From the NCBI GenBank assembly GCA_012271065.1, contig JAAXHE010000202.1:1-37393 (forward strand): a DNA stretch of 37,393 bases, given 5' to 3'. Made by a program: the position numbers and the translations under genes. Position 1 is the stretch's first letter. Each line of letters opens with the position of its first letter. Source of the stretch: Candidatus Latescibacterota bacterium. GTDB lineage: Bacteria; Latescibacterota; UBA2968; GCA-2709665. Positions 8,582-16,765 of the stretch are shown here, one piece after another. The notes beneath the pieces were generated by a model. The model worked only from the letters and a program-made list of their open reading frames with translations. It was not told the DNA's origin and searched no databases.

Positions 8582-9391
8582 ATGTTCGGAATCGCCCAGA
8601 TCCATTGGAGTGCGGATCCCGAGATCTTCCGCATCGGACCGGTTGTCCTGCGCTGGTACAGCCTGTGTTTTCTGGTCACTTTCGTCCTCGGCTTCTTCAT
8701 TGTGCGCCGTATGTTCCGGCTCGAGGAGAAGTCCGCAAAGGACCTGGACAGCCTGGTGAACCATATGGTTCTCGGCACCCTCATCGGCGCGCGGCTGGGA
8801 CACTGTCTGTTTTACGATCCCGTATTCTACCTGACAAACCCCATTGAAATCTTCAAGATCTGGCGAGGTGGCCTTGCCAGCCACGGCGCGGCCATCGGCA
8901 TCTTTGCCGCACTTTATCTGTACGCCAGAAACCGGCCGGATCAGTCGTACCTCTGGATCCTCGACCGCATTGTCGTTACGGTTGCCCTGGGCGGGTTCTT
9001 CATCCGTATTGGTAACTTCTTCAATTCCGAAATATACGGCGCCGCGACCACTCTGCCCTGGGCGGTCGTCTTTTCTAACGTGGATGCCGTCCCAAGGCAT
9101 CCGGCGCAACTCTACGAATCCCTCGCCTACGGGCTGATCTTCCTCCTCCTCTATGCCGCGTACTCAAGACAACGGGCCCGGACGCCGCCGGGATTGCTTC
9201 TCGGCATGTTCCTCGTATCGGTATTCTCATTCCGGGTGGTCGTCGAATTCGTCAAAGTACGCCAGGCCGCTTACGGCCACGGCTTCCCCCTCAGTGTGGG
9301 ACAATGGCTCAGCTTCCCTCTCATCATCCTGGGCATCGTCCTGCTCGTATACGCGCTAAGAAAAAATCGCTCGACGGCCTCGACGCAGTAG
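8582..9391 (+). CDS. lgt: Prolipoprotein diacylglyceryl transferase
   Basis: Lgt transfers diacylglycerol from phosphatidylglycerol to the lipobox Cys of prolipoproteins, the first step of lipoprotein maturation in the inner membrane. The 269-residue protein has about seven hydrophobic segments. Conserved blocks include GARLGHCLFYDP, GGLASHGAAIG (the essential His region), RIGNFFNSEIYG (the Lgt signature with its essential Arg), RHPAQLYES and FRVVVEFVK. It starts 11 bp after yidD, and no clear Shine-Dalgarno is seen, which suggests translational dependence on yidD. The C-terminus is short and basic, as is usual. Confidence 0.95.
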   Translation: MFGIAQIHWSADPEIFRIGPVVLRWYSLCFLVTFVLGFFIVRRMFRLEEKSAKDLDSLVNHMVLGTLIGARLGHCLFYDPVFYLTNPIEIFKIWRGGLASHGAAIGIFAALYLYARNRPDQSYLWILDRIVVTVALGGFFIRIGNFFNSEIYGAATTLPWAVVFSNVDAVPRHPAQLYESLAYGLIFLLLYAAYSRQRARTPPGLLLGMFLVSVFSFRVVVEFVKVRQAAYGHGFPLSVGQWLSFPLIILGIVLLVYALRKNRSTASTQ

Positions 9392-9445
9392 GCACGGAGA
9401 GGGAATAACGGCCGTTCCGAAACCCACACAGAAAGGCGGGACTCC

Positions 9446-10201
9446 ATGAACTCCTATACAGCCACTGCCGGCGCGCTGCAGAATTCACTCAGCCTTGCCC
9501 TGCCTCCCATTGCCGTCTGCATTTCGAACGAAGTGCCCGAGGGCGTACCCGACTACGACGGTCGGGCGCCCGCCGGCTGTCTGTTCTGGCAGGAAGCAGC
9601 AAAGGGTCCCTTTGCCACCCGGACCTCCCACCACGAACTGTGCGCGATCGGCGTGTACACGCACAATATGGCCAACCCTCCTGCTTCGTACGAAGCCGAG
9701 TTGGGCGACGTCCTGAAGACCATGTCCGGAATGGATTACGTTCGTGAACAGGACGTCCAGGAGATCCCGGTGCTGGAGAACGAAACGAAGCATGTAATTT
9801 ACGCCCCGCTGGACAAAACGCCACTCGAACCGACCGTGGTACTGCTCTTCGCGCATTCCGGGCAGAGCCTGATCATTACCGAAGCCGTCCAGCAGGTGGA
9901 ACCCGCCGTTCCGCCCGCAATGGGAAGACCGGCGTGCGCCGTGGTTCCCCATGCCGTCAAGAGCGGACGGGCTGCTCTCAGCCTGGGCTGCTGCGGCGCG
10001 CGGGCATACCTGGATACCCTTTCGGACGACGTCGCCTTGTGGGCACTGCCTGGCGACAAGGTGAACCTGTACGCAGCACGCATCGACATCCTCGCGAGGG
10101 CCAACGCCGTCCTGGGCGAATTCCATTCCCTGCGTCGAAGGGACATCGAAGCCGGTCTTCAACCCACGGTTATGGAGTCTCTCTCGAGGCTGGAGAACTG
10201 A
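9446..10201 (+). CDS. DUF169 family protein
   Basis: A 251-residue soluble protein of the DUF169 family. The family pattern is visible: an N-terminal PPIAVCISNEVPEGVP (the usual 'V-x-x-VPEGVP' region), CLFWQEAAKGPFATR, a Cys in ELCAIGVYTH, and a later Gly-rich CCGARAYL with paired Cys. The function is not established; the conserved Cys residues suggest binding of a metal or cofactor. AAAGGCGGG upstream supports the ATG at 9446. It lies between lgt and a chlorite-dismutase-family gene on the same strand, but that next gene has its own promoter, so a shared function is only a guess. Confidence 0.8.
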   Translation: MNSYTATAGALQNSLSLALPPIAVCISNEVPEGVPDYDGRAPAGCLFWQEAAKGPFATRTSHHELCAIGVYTHNMANPPASYEAELGDVLKTMSGMDYVREQDVQEIPVLENETKHVIYAPLDKTPLEPTVVLLFAHSGQSLIITEAVQQVEPAVPPAMGRPACAVVPHAVKSGRAALSLGCCGARAYLDTLSDDVALWALPGDKVNLYAARIDILARANAVLGEFHSLRRRDIEAGLQPTVMESLSRLEN

Positions 10202-10239
10202 CTCCGCACCATCAATTTCACGGCGCGTACATCTTTCGC

Positions 10240-10267
10240 TTGAAACAGCACCGATGCGTGGTATATT
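10240..10267 (+). promoter_or_regulatory. Sigma-70 promoter of the chlorite-dismutase-family gene
   Basis: TTGAAA (10240-10245), a 16-bp spacer and TATATT (10262-10267), with transcription expected near 10274 and the ATG at 10321. It may also drive the ATPase and AICAR formyltransferase genes that follow on the same strand. Confidence 0.6.
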
Positions 10268-10320
10268 GAGAAAACGCGCGGCCATTTGCAGACTCATTTC
10301 CCGTCAGACGGAATCTCCCG

Positions 10321-11043
10321 ATGCATTCTACTTCCAAAGAACAAAACCTGGATCTGCGTGAAAAGGGCAAATCCATCAATGGACAGATACAGGCCAGCAA
10401 CCGGCGGCTGTTTATGCAGTTGCACGTCTTCGAAAACTGCCTGCGCACGGACACTCTTGCGGACGCACTCGCTGAATCCGGGGTCGACGCCGTCATTTAC
10501 GTGGACCTGAACAATCCATCCGGCGTCGGGGTTCTCACACTGTCCGAATCTCCCGACGCGTTCGCGGGGGAAATCCGCTCATTGATGAACACCCGTCCCT
10601 TCGCTGAACTCCATCGAAATCCTGACCTTACCATGTTCGGGAGAACCTACGCCCACGGGTACGAACCCGATCTTGAAGAAACGCTGCTGCGAAAGCCGCG
10701 CCGTAAGGTCCTGAACCCGGACTGGCCCTGGGCCGTGTGGTATCCGTTGCGGCGCAAGCCTGAGTTCGGACTGCTTTCCGGTGAGGATTTACGCGGAATT
10801 CTGGGTGAACACGCCAGAATCGGGCGGGCCTACGCCGAGGCCGGTTTTGCACAGGACATCCGCCTGGCCTGTTATGGCCTGGACCGCAGCGACAACGACT
10901 TCGTCATCGGCCTGCTCGGTCCCGAGTTGCATCCTCTCTCACACGTTGTGCAGGAAATGCGAAAGACCCGGCAGACGGCGCAGTACGTGCAGTCTCTGGG
11001 ACCGTTTTTCGTTGGTAGAGCCATCTGGCAAACGCCGCTATGA
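10321..11043 (+). CDS. Chlorite dismutase/HemQ-fold protein
   Basis: A 240-residue protein of the chlorite-dismutase superfamily (Cld, HemQ/coproheme decarboxylase, DyP-related dimeric alpha-beta barrels). Supporting blocks are RRLFMQLHVFENC, MFGRTYAHGYEPDLEETLL, LNPDWPWAVWYPLRR, YGLDRSDNDFVIGLLG and the C-terminal LGPFFVGRAIW. Known Cld proteins bind heme through a proximal His just before a GLD motif; here that stretch reads ACYGLD (183-188) with no His. Heme binding in the usual way is therefore doubtful, although other His residues exist. It sits 49 bp before the ATPase gene. Whether it serves heme synthesis, peroxide handling or a heme-free role cannot be decided. Confidence 0.8.
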   Translation: MHSTSKEQNLDLREKGKSINGQIQASNRRLFMQLHVFENCLRTDTLADALAESGVDAVIYVDLNNPSGVGVLTLSESPDAFAGEIRSLMNTRPFAELHRNPDLTMFGRTYAHGYEPDLEETLLRKPRRKVLNPDWPWAVWYPLRRKPEFGLLSGEDLRGILGEHARIGRAYAEAGFAQDIRLACYGLDRSDNDFVIGLLGPELHPLSHVVQEMRKTRQTAQYVQSLGPFFVGRAIWQTPL

Positions 11044-11091
11044 AACCGGAAACGAGAAACAACGAGTTAACCTGACCCACGGCAGGCTGAC

Positions 11092-12345
11092 ATGATTCGT
11101 AAAGTCGAAGCCCTCCGCTACGGCTGTCTGCGCTACATCAGCCGACCGCTGGATGCGTTCCACATTCTGGTTGGACCCAATGCGAGCGGAAAGACGACCC
11201 TTCTTGACGCTATCGCTTTCCTCGGCGACCTCGTTTCCAATGGTTTGGAGGAGGCCGTGGGAAAACGCGCCGCGGACCTGCGTGATCTTGTCTGGCGTCG
11301 CACGTTCGACCCTTTCGAAGTCGCCATCGAACTGAGCATACCATCTCAGAAGGCAGACCTCTTCGAAAACCGCCAATACGTTCGATGCCGGTACGAAGTC
11401 ACCATCGGGACGACCTCCGATACCGATGAGACCGCCATCCTCGCCGAACGTGTTCTGCTTCTTCCGAACGATTCCCGGAGCGATCCAGAATACGAACAGC
11501 AGACGCTCTTCCCCATGGACCGCCCCATGCCGGACACGCTCGCCCTGCCCCGTCTGAGAGGCGCCAGGACCATCGTACACAAGGTTCATGGGAGCAACGA
11601 CAACTTCTACTACGAAACCGGCACGGGATGGGACCACTCTTTCAGGCTGGGTCCCCGGCGGTCCGCTCTGGCCAATCTGCCCGAAGACGAAACCCGATAT
11701 CCGGTAGCAACCTGGCTGAAAGGCGTACTCAACAAAGGAATCCAGCGCCTGGTACTGAACAGCGCCAGCATGCGTCGTCCCAGCCCGCCCGGTCGTCCCG
11801 CCGCGTTTCAGCCGGACGGTTCCAATCTGCCCTGGGTCGTCTCCTCACTGCAGTCCAATGCGCCCGACCGATTCGCGGCCTGGGTCACATCCCTGAAATC
11901 TGTCCTGCCCGACCTGAAATCCATCCGCACAGTCGAACGCAGTGAGGATCGTCACTGTTATCTGATTTTCCAGGATCGAAACGGACTGGAAGCGCCTTCC
12001 TGGACAATTTCAGACGGCACCCTCCGCCTTATGGCGCTTACTCTCCCGGCATACCTGTCTGATTTCGGAGGCGCGTATCTCGTTGAGGAACCCGAAAACG
12101 GGATCCATCCCCGTGCCGTGGAGACGGTTTTTCTGGCGCTCTCATCCATTGAAGATGTGCAGATCCTCCTGACCACCCACTCACCCGTCATTGTAAGCCT
12201 GGCGGAAGGCAACCAGGTCATCTGTTTTTCCAGGACCGAATCCGGCGCCACCGACATGGTCCTCAGCACGGAGAACCCCGCGCTTCGCGAATGGCAGGGC
12301 GTAACCGATCTGGGTTCGCTGTTTGCCGACGGCGTGTTGGGTTAG
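11092..12345 (+). CDS. RecF/OLD-like AAA ATPase (AAA_21)
   Basis: A 417-residue SMC-like ABC/AAA ATPase. Walker A GPNASGKTT lies at residues 28-36, with a central region without recognisable motifs. Near residue 325 come LVEEPENGIHP (Walker B and the following His) and then LLTTHSPVIV, the end of the ATPase lobe. There is no TOPRIM nuclease domain, so it is not a full OLD protein. Related lone ATPases often act with a small partner gene in anti-phage or repair modules, but the next gene is purine biosynthesis. The ATG at 11092 follows GGCAGG. Role unknown; DNA-linked function is inferred only from the fold. Confidence 0.82.
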   Translation: MIRKVEALRYGCLRYISRPLDAFHILVGPNASGKTTLLDAIAFLGDLVSNGLEEAVGKRAADLRDLVWRRTFDPFEVAIELSIPSQKADLFENRQYVRCRYEVTIGTTSDTDETAILAERVLLLPNDSRSDPEYEQQTLFPMDRPMPDTLALPRLRGARTIVHKVHGSNDNFYYETGTGWDHSFRLGPRRSALANLPEDETRYPVATWLKGVLNKGIQRLVLNSASMRRPSPPGRPAAFQPDGSNLPWVVSSLQSNAPDRFAAWVTSLKSVLPDLKSIRTVERSEDRHCYLIFQDRNGLEAPSWTISDGTLRLMALTLPAYLSDFGGAYLVEEPENGIHPRAVETVFLALSSIEDVQILLTTHSPVIVSLAEGNQVICFSRTESGATDMVLSTENPALREWQGVTDLGSLFADGVLG

Positions 12346-12426
12346 GGGTTGGGGCCGTGCGTATCGACCTGACGCTCCCCTGCTCGAGATTTCGAGGAAT
12401 ACCGTGGACTTTCAAGGACATGCGCC

Positions 12427-13596
12427 ATGGCTGAACTCGCCCTGAAATACGGCTGCAACCCGCACCAGAAATCCGCAAGAATACTCAACCCGCACGGGCC
12501 GCTTCCCTTCAACGTCCTGAACGGAGCACCCGGCTATATAAACCTGCTCGACGCGCTCAATTCCTGGCAACTAGTGAAGGAACTGAGGGAGGCGCTGGAT
12601 ACACCCGCTGCCGCCTCCTTCAAACACCTCAGTCCCGCGGGAGCCGCCGTTGCCGAGCCATTGAACGACGACCTTAAAAAAGCGTATTTTGTCCAGGACA
12701 TGGACCTTTCGCCCCTGGCCGTGGCGTACGCCCGCGCCCGGGGCGCCGACCGGCTTTCTTCGTATGGCGATTGGGCGGCCCTGAGCGACACGGTTGACGT
12801 CGCCACGGCCAGACTCCTTCGCCGCGAGGTGTCCGATGGTGTCATTGCGCCGGGATATCGTCCTGAAGCTCTGGAAATATTGAAACAGAAAAAAGGGGGC
12901 GCGTACCCGGTCCTTCAAATCGATCCGGATTACAGGCCGCGGGATACGGAACGACGGGAGGTATTCGGACTCACTTTTGAACAGCAATGCAACGACCTGA
13001 TGGCTGGTCCGGAGATCCTGAAAAACGTGGTTACACGGCGAAAGGAAATCTCCGCGGAAAAGGCCCGAGATATGCTGGTGGCCACAATCACGCTCAAATT
13101 CACCCAGTCAAACTCCATCTGCTTCGCATTGCAGGGCCAGGCCATCGGCGTGGGCGCGGGCCAGCAAAACCGCCTTGCGTGTACGGACATTGCGGCCGGT
13201 AAAGCCGAAGCCTGGTTTCTGCGCCAGCACCCTGCGGTATTGGGTCTGGAATTCAGAAAGGGCGCGAGGCGGCCCGAAAAGATAAACGCCATCGAGCTCT
13301 ATCTCAGAGGAAACATGACTTCCGAAGAGCAGAGCGCGTGGCGCGTTTCATTTCGCAAAGCGCCGCCGCCCTTCGATGAAGCGCCCAGACGGGAATGGCT
13401 GCGGCGCCTGAAGGGTGTGACACTCGGCTCCGATGCGTACATCCCCTTCCGAGACAACATCGACCGCGCCGCCCGCACCGGAGTGGAGTACGTTATCCAG
13501 ACAGGCGGTTCCGTCCAGGACGATGCCGTTATCGCGGCCGCCGATGGATACGGCATGGTCATGGTCAATACCGGAATCAGGCTCTTTCATCACTAG
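12427..13596 (+). CDS. Stand-alone AICAR formyltransferase
   Basis: A 389-residue protein equal to the C-terminal AICAR transformylase half of PurH, which adds the formyl group of 10-formyltetrahydrofolate to AICAR to make FAICAR. It begins at the point where that half begins in the fused enzyme (LKYGCNPHQK). It has the catalytic Lys-His pair (K66-H67 in KHLSPAGAA), the folate/AICAR region SNSICFALQGQAIGVGAGQQNR, and the end block SDAYIPFRDN, then TGGSVQDD and NTGIRLFHH. The IMP cyclohydrolase half is absent, and no such gene is in the window. AAGGA lies 8 nt before the ATG. Some bacteria encode this domain alone. Confidence 0.88.
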   Translation: MAELALKYGCNPHQKSARILNPHGPLPFNVLNGAPGYINLLDALNSWQLVKELREALDTPAAASFKHLSPAGAAVAEPLNDDLKKAYFVQDMDLSPLAVAYARARGADRLSSYGDWAALSDTVDVATARLLRREVSDGVIAPGYRPEALEILKQKKGGAYPVLQIDPDYRPRDTERREVFGLTFEQQCNDLMAGPEILKNVVTRRKEISAEKARDMLVATITLKFTQSNSICFALQGQAIGVGAGQQNRLACTDIAAGKAEAWFLRQHPAVLGLEFRKGARRPEKINAIELYLRGNMTSEEQSAWRVSFRKAPPPFDEAPRREWLRRLKGVTLGSDAYIPFRDNIDRAARTGVEYVIQTGGSVQDDAVIAAADGYGMVMVNTGIRLFHH

Positions 13597-13699
13597 ATCC
13601 ACGGCTGCAGGGCGCCCTTTCTCGTGGAGTGCCGTTTCTGTTTCCTGGCGCCGAACGGGAACCGGGCAGTCCGAAGACGACGTTGTCGTATATCTTCAA

Positions 13700-13720
13700 A
13701 TTGTCGCAAAATGCGACAAT
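13700..13720. promoter_or_regulatory. Perfect palindrome next to the sigma-factor promoter, candidate operator
   Basis: ATTGTCGCA (13700-13708), three A, then TGCGACAAT (13712-13720): a perfect 9-bp inverted repeat. Its right arm ends 6 bp before the -35 box at 13727. This is a typical place for an activator or repressor site. It could also form a weak terminator for the preceding gene, but only three T residues follow. Confidence 0.5.
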
Positions 13721-13726
13721 TTTCCG

Positions 13727-13755
13727 TTGACGCCCGCGTGCACGGACGTTATATT
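13727..13755 (+). promoter_or_regulatory. Strong sigma-70 promoter of the sigma-factor gene
   Basis: TTGACG (13727-13732), an exact 17-bp spacer and TATATT (13750-13755): two mismatches from consensus in all. Transcription would start near 13762 and give a leader of about 205 nt before the ATG at 13968. The leader is long and could hold regulation; I see no known riboswitch in it. Confidence 0.7.
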
Positions 13756-13967
13756 GATCGCCCGGCTCAGTTCGTTTCGCGGAAGTAAGCGCAACTGTTC
13801 CGTGTTATTTCGTCGTCGAAGACCAACGACATGGATGGATTCACTCAGATTCGGTTCATCCACGCGGCTCCAGCCGCCGCCAGTGCAGAATGAACCTCAA
13901 CAAGACTTCCAGTTGAATGAACGGGTGTACCTGAGGCATACACCATCGATAATGGAGATTGTCGGAC

Positions 13968-14795
13968 ATGAACGCCAGATCTTCGGACGGCAACGCGGAC
14001 ATCTATCTGCGCGATATCCGAAAATTCGCACCGCTGAGCAAGGAAGACGAAGCGGACGTGATCGCGGACGCCCAGAAGGGCAACCGTCGCGCCCTCGACC
14101 GTCTCATTACCGCCAACTTGCGATTCGTGGTCCGAATCGCCAGAGAATACAGCGGACGTGGACTGCCCCTGTCCGACCTGATTGCCGAGGGCAATCTGGG
14201 CCTGATCCGAGCCACACGGACCTTCGATCTTGCCCGTGGGCACAAGTTTATCACGTACGCGGTCTGGTGGATCCGGCAAGCCATCCTCTCGGCGCTTAAT
14301 CGGTGTGTACATCCGGTTGTGTTCCCCGTGAATCAAATCGACGACCTCGACGTCATCAACAGGGCAAAAAACGCACTTTCGCAATCGCTGGGCAGGCTTC
14401 CCGACCTGGGCGAACTGGTTGAAAAAACCGGCATGCCCCTCAGACGGTTGCGCCGCGCCCTCGAAGCCAACCGAACAACCGTATCGCTCGACAGCCCCAC
14501 GCACGACGGTTCCTCGGGAGTGTATGCCGATACGCTACCCACGCAGGAGTCCCGCCCGGACGAGCAGTTTGAAGATGCCCGGATCAAGAAGCTGCTGAAA
14601 GAATGCCTGAACCGGTTGCCCCAGCGCGAGGCAAGAATATTGAGCCTGTATTTCGGCCTTGACTCGGATAAGCCGGAGCCTCTCGAACGAATTGGCAAAC
14701 GCCTGCAGATCAGCAGGGAGCGGGTTCGGCAACTCAAAGACAGAGCGCTTGGCAGACTCCGGCTCAATTTTGTGCAGGAAAACATGATCTCGTAG
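13968..14795 (+). CDS. Sigma-70 family RNA polymerase sigma factor, group 1/2
   Basis: A 275-residue sigma factor with region 1.2 (DIYLRDIRKFAPLSKEDE), region 2 (ANLRFVVRIAREYSGRGLP, DLIAEGNLGLIRA, FITYAVWWIRQAI), region 3, and region 4 with the helix-turn-helix (RLQISRERVRQLKDRALGRLR). Region 1.1 is absent, as in the short primary sigma factors of Bacteroidota and relatives. The region 3.0 stretch after ALNR reads CVHPVVFPVNQ, where primary factors usually have a basic SR(I/T)xRxP-type sequence; a group 2 (alternative) role is possible. I chose the ATG at 13968 with GGAG about 10 nt upstream; a TTG at 13959 is in frame but badly spaced. A strong promoter lies upstream and a strong terminator downstream, so the gene is monocistronic. 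Confidence 0.9.
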   Translation: MNARSSDGNADIYLRDIRKFAPLSKEDEADVIADAQKGNRRALDRLITANLRFVVRIAREYSGRGLPLSDLIAEGNLGLIRATRTFDLARGHKFITYAVWWIRQAILSALNRCVHPVVFPVNQIDDLDVINRAKNALSQSLGRLPDLGELVEKTGMPLRRLRRALEANRTTVSLDSPTHDGSSGVYADTLPTQESRPDEQFEDARIKKLLKECLNRLPQREARILSLYFGLDSDKPEPLERIGKRLQISRERVRQLKDRALGRLRLNFVQENMIS

Positions 14796-14815
14796 ACAAA
14801 AAGAAGCGGCAACAA

Positions 14816-14856
14816 CAAACAAAGCGGGCGGCCTGCGTGGCCGCCCGCTTTGTTTG
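14816..14856. terminator. Bidirectional terminator between sigma gene and HtrA-like gene
   Basis: An 18-bp perfect stem (14816-14833 with 14839-14856) around a TGCGT loop, with a core of GCGGGCGGCC. The stem ends in AAACAAA/TTTGTTT, giving T-rich sequence on either strand. It lies between convergent genes and can serve both. Confidence 0.9.
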
Positions 14857-14892
14857 TACGGAAACTAACCGTTTACGCCCCTCGAATCAGGC

Positions 14893-16068
14893 TCATTTCT
14901 TTATCGATTGCTGCTTCAACAGCTGAATCTCCCGCTGGAGACGAAGGAATTCCCGATACAATGCCTGGTTGCCTTCCTGCATGGAAAGTTGTGACGAGAC
15001 TGACAATGCGTCATAACCGGCCGCGGGAAATCGACCGGGTTCAACCGCCAGTTTGCCCACCTCGACACGCGGTGTGTCCGGTTGTTCGCCTCGTTTGATC
15101 TTCATCCGGACCTCGGTTCCGGGAGTCGTGGAAAGGACCAGGCTCTGCAGATGCTCGGCGCTTTGTATCTGCTGCGCCTGGAACGACATAATCAGATCGC
15201 CACGCACGATGCCGCTGCTCGCCGCTGGGCCGTTCGGCGCAATGCTGTCGACGCGGACGCCGTGAAATTCGGGATCGTACTCTCCGGTTACGCCCAGCCA
15301 CCCGTATACCGTCTGCGAACCACTCATAAGGCGCCGTGCAATACGTACCGCACGGTTAATTGGTACCACAAATACGGTGGTTGGAAACTCGCGGACCATT
15401 CGGGCGCCCGGAACTCCTTCCGGAAGAATACCGGACCATGGATCGGGCAGCGCCCAGACCAGGCCCAGAATCTCCCCAGTACTGCAAAATACGGGTGCGC
15501 CTCCAAAACTGAGGTGCACGGAAGCGGCGATGTGAATGAGATCCTGCGTACGGTCCACGTTGTAAACGTAACCGATAGAAGGCTTCAGGTCACCAAAACT
15601 GTTGCCGAGAATAAACGCGAAGTGGCCGATGCGGACCCTGTCTGAATTCCCGATCGCAATCGGTTGCAGTCCCTCGGCGTCAACCCGGATGACCGCCACT
15701 TCCGAAACCGGATCTGATGCGACGAAACGGGCAGGGAGACGACGCCCCGTACCCAGGATAACCGAGATTTCCTCGGCGTCTTTAACGGCCCGCAGGACCG
15801 TAACAATGGTACCTTTCGAATCCAGAACAAACCCGGTACCATGCATGAATCCCTTGCCGTACTGCAGTCCTTCTGCCGTCCCTGTCTGGGTAAACATGGC
15901 ATGAATACGGACGACGCCGGCCCGGTTCTTTTCCAGAATCTCGGCTCTTTCTTCTTCGATTCCCTTAAGTACGCTTCCGGCGCGGCAATACGCAGCCTCC
16001 GGACCGCACAAAAGGATCCCCAGGACTATGGGAACCGTCCACAGCGTTCTAGGCCGTTTTGCTTTCAT
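14893..16068 (-). CDS. HtrA-like PDZ protein with degenerate catalytic triad
   Basis: A 391-residue exported or membrane-anchored protein. It has a signal sequence (about residues 10-29), a trypsin-like HtrA domain (about 50-245), one PDZ domain (about 255-340) and a C-terminal predicted coiled coil (about 362-390). The protease fold is easy to align (GTGFVLDSKGTIVT, IAIGNSDRVRIGHFAFILGNSFG, GGAPVF, GEILGLVWAL). The active-site positions are changed: the His of TNxHV is R93 (VTVLRAV), the Asp of TDLAV is E123 (SEVAV), and the Ser of GNSGG is F188 (LSFGG). Peptidase activity is therefore unlikely. It is the third gene of an ECF sigma/anti-sigma operon and begins 33 bp after the anti-sigma stop. 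Inference: it senses or scaffolds misfolded envelope proteins through PDZ and coiled coil. Confidence 0.85.
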   Translation of the reverse strand: MKAKRPRTLWTVPIVLGILLCGPEAAYCRAGSVLKGIEEERAEILEKNRAGVVRIHAMFTQTGTAEGLQYGKGFMHGTGFVLDSKGTIVTVLRAVKDAEEISVILGTGRRLPARFVASDPVSEVAVIRVDAEGLQPIAIGNSDRVRIGHFAFILGNSFGDLKPSIGYVYNVDRTQDLIHIAASVHLSFGGAPVFCSTGEILGLVWALPDPWSGILPEGVPGARMVREFPTTVFVVPINRAVRIARRLMSGSQTVYGWLGVTGEYDPEFHGVRVDSIAPNGPAASSGIVRGDLIMSFQAQQIQSAEHLQSLVLSTTPGTEVRMKIKRGEQPDTPRVEVGKLAVEPGRFPAAGYDALSVSSQLSMQEGNQALYREFLRLQREIQLLKQQSIKK

Positions 16069-16101
16069 TGTTCTCGTAGGCTTTCTCTCCCGACAGATTC
16101 A

Positions 16102-16704
16102 CTAAAATGACACCCGACGCACGTTGGCCATATGCCTGCCCGGCCGCATGCGCACCATTGAGGCGGCCCTTGCGGAATCGGCCCGGCCGGCCCGATAGGC
16201 TTGCTGCATAATTGGATGAGACTTTTTCCGGGGCAGCATCTTCAGTGCGCCGCGCAGGTCCGCCGAAGGAAGCGTCGATGACGCCGGCGCAACCAGCGTC
16301 ATCTGGTGTACGCGATCCGTGGCGACCGCGCGCGTTGTCGGCGCCTCGTCCAGCCCGGTAGTCATGCCGAGCGCGATCAGAACGACTGCCGCGGCCGTTG
16401 CGAGCGCTCTTGGCATGGTTGGAACGAATACGTCCGGAAGCCTGTTCCAGAACGAGGTCTTTTGCGCCGCCTCCATCATCAGGCGGCTGCGCAGTGCAAA
16501 ATCGAATCCGGCGGACGGCCGCACGCGCGACATCCGTGCCAGCCGACCGGTCAGGTTCCTGACCCCTTCCAGCGAATTGGCGCAGGTGGGGCATTCTTCC
16601 AAGTGGCGATCCATCTGCGATTTCTTTGCGCCTGCTACCTCGTCTTCGAGATAGGCCGATAATCGGGCCGCAAACTCACCGCAAGTTATGTGACCCTTAC
16701 CCAT
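16102..16704 (-). CDS. Zinc-finger anti-sigma factor
   Basis: A 200-residue anti-sigma factor. The N-terminal zf-HC2/ZAS domain shows C8 and the H34-x3-C38-x2-C41 motif (HLEECPTC). A single membrane segment lies at about residues 99-117 (ATAAAVVLIALG), followed by a basic, Ala-rich domain of about 80 residues outside. Such proteins hold an ECF sigma factor at the membrane until proteolysis or redox change releases it. GGAGGAG just upstream fixes the ATG at 16704. It lies 61 bp after the ECF sigma gene. The outer domain resembles no regulator I recognise. A site-1 protease for it is not in this operon, since the HtrA member lacks its active site. Confidence 0.9.
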   Translation of the reverse strand: MGKGHITCGEFAARLSAYLEDEVAGAKKSQMDRHLEECPTCANSLEGVRNLTGRLARMSRVRPSAGFDFALRSRLMMEAAQKTSFWNRLPDVFVPTMPRALATAAAVVLIALGMTTGLDEAPTTRAVATDRVHQMTLVAPASSTLPSADLRGALKMLPRKKSHPIMQQAYRAGRADSARAASMVRMRPGRHMANVRRVSF

Positions 16705-16765
16705 GTATCTCCTCCAATAATTCCATTTCAAATGCGATTTGGGTTCGGAAGTCGGCGTAACGCTG

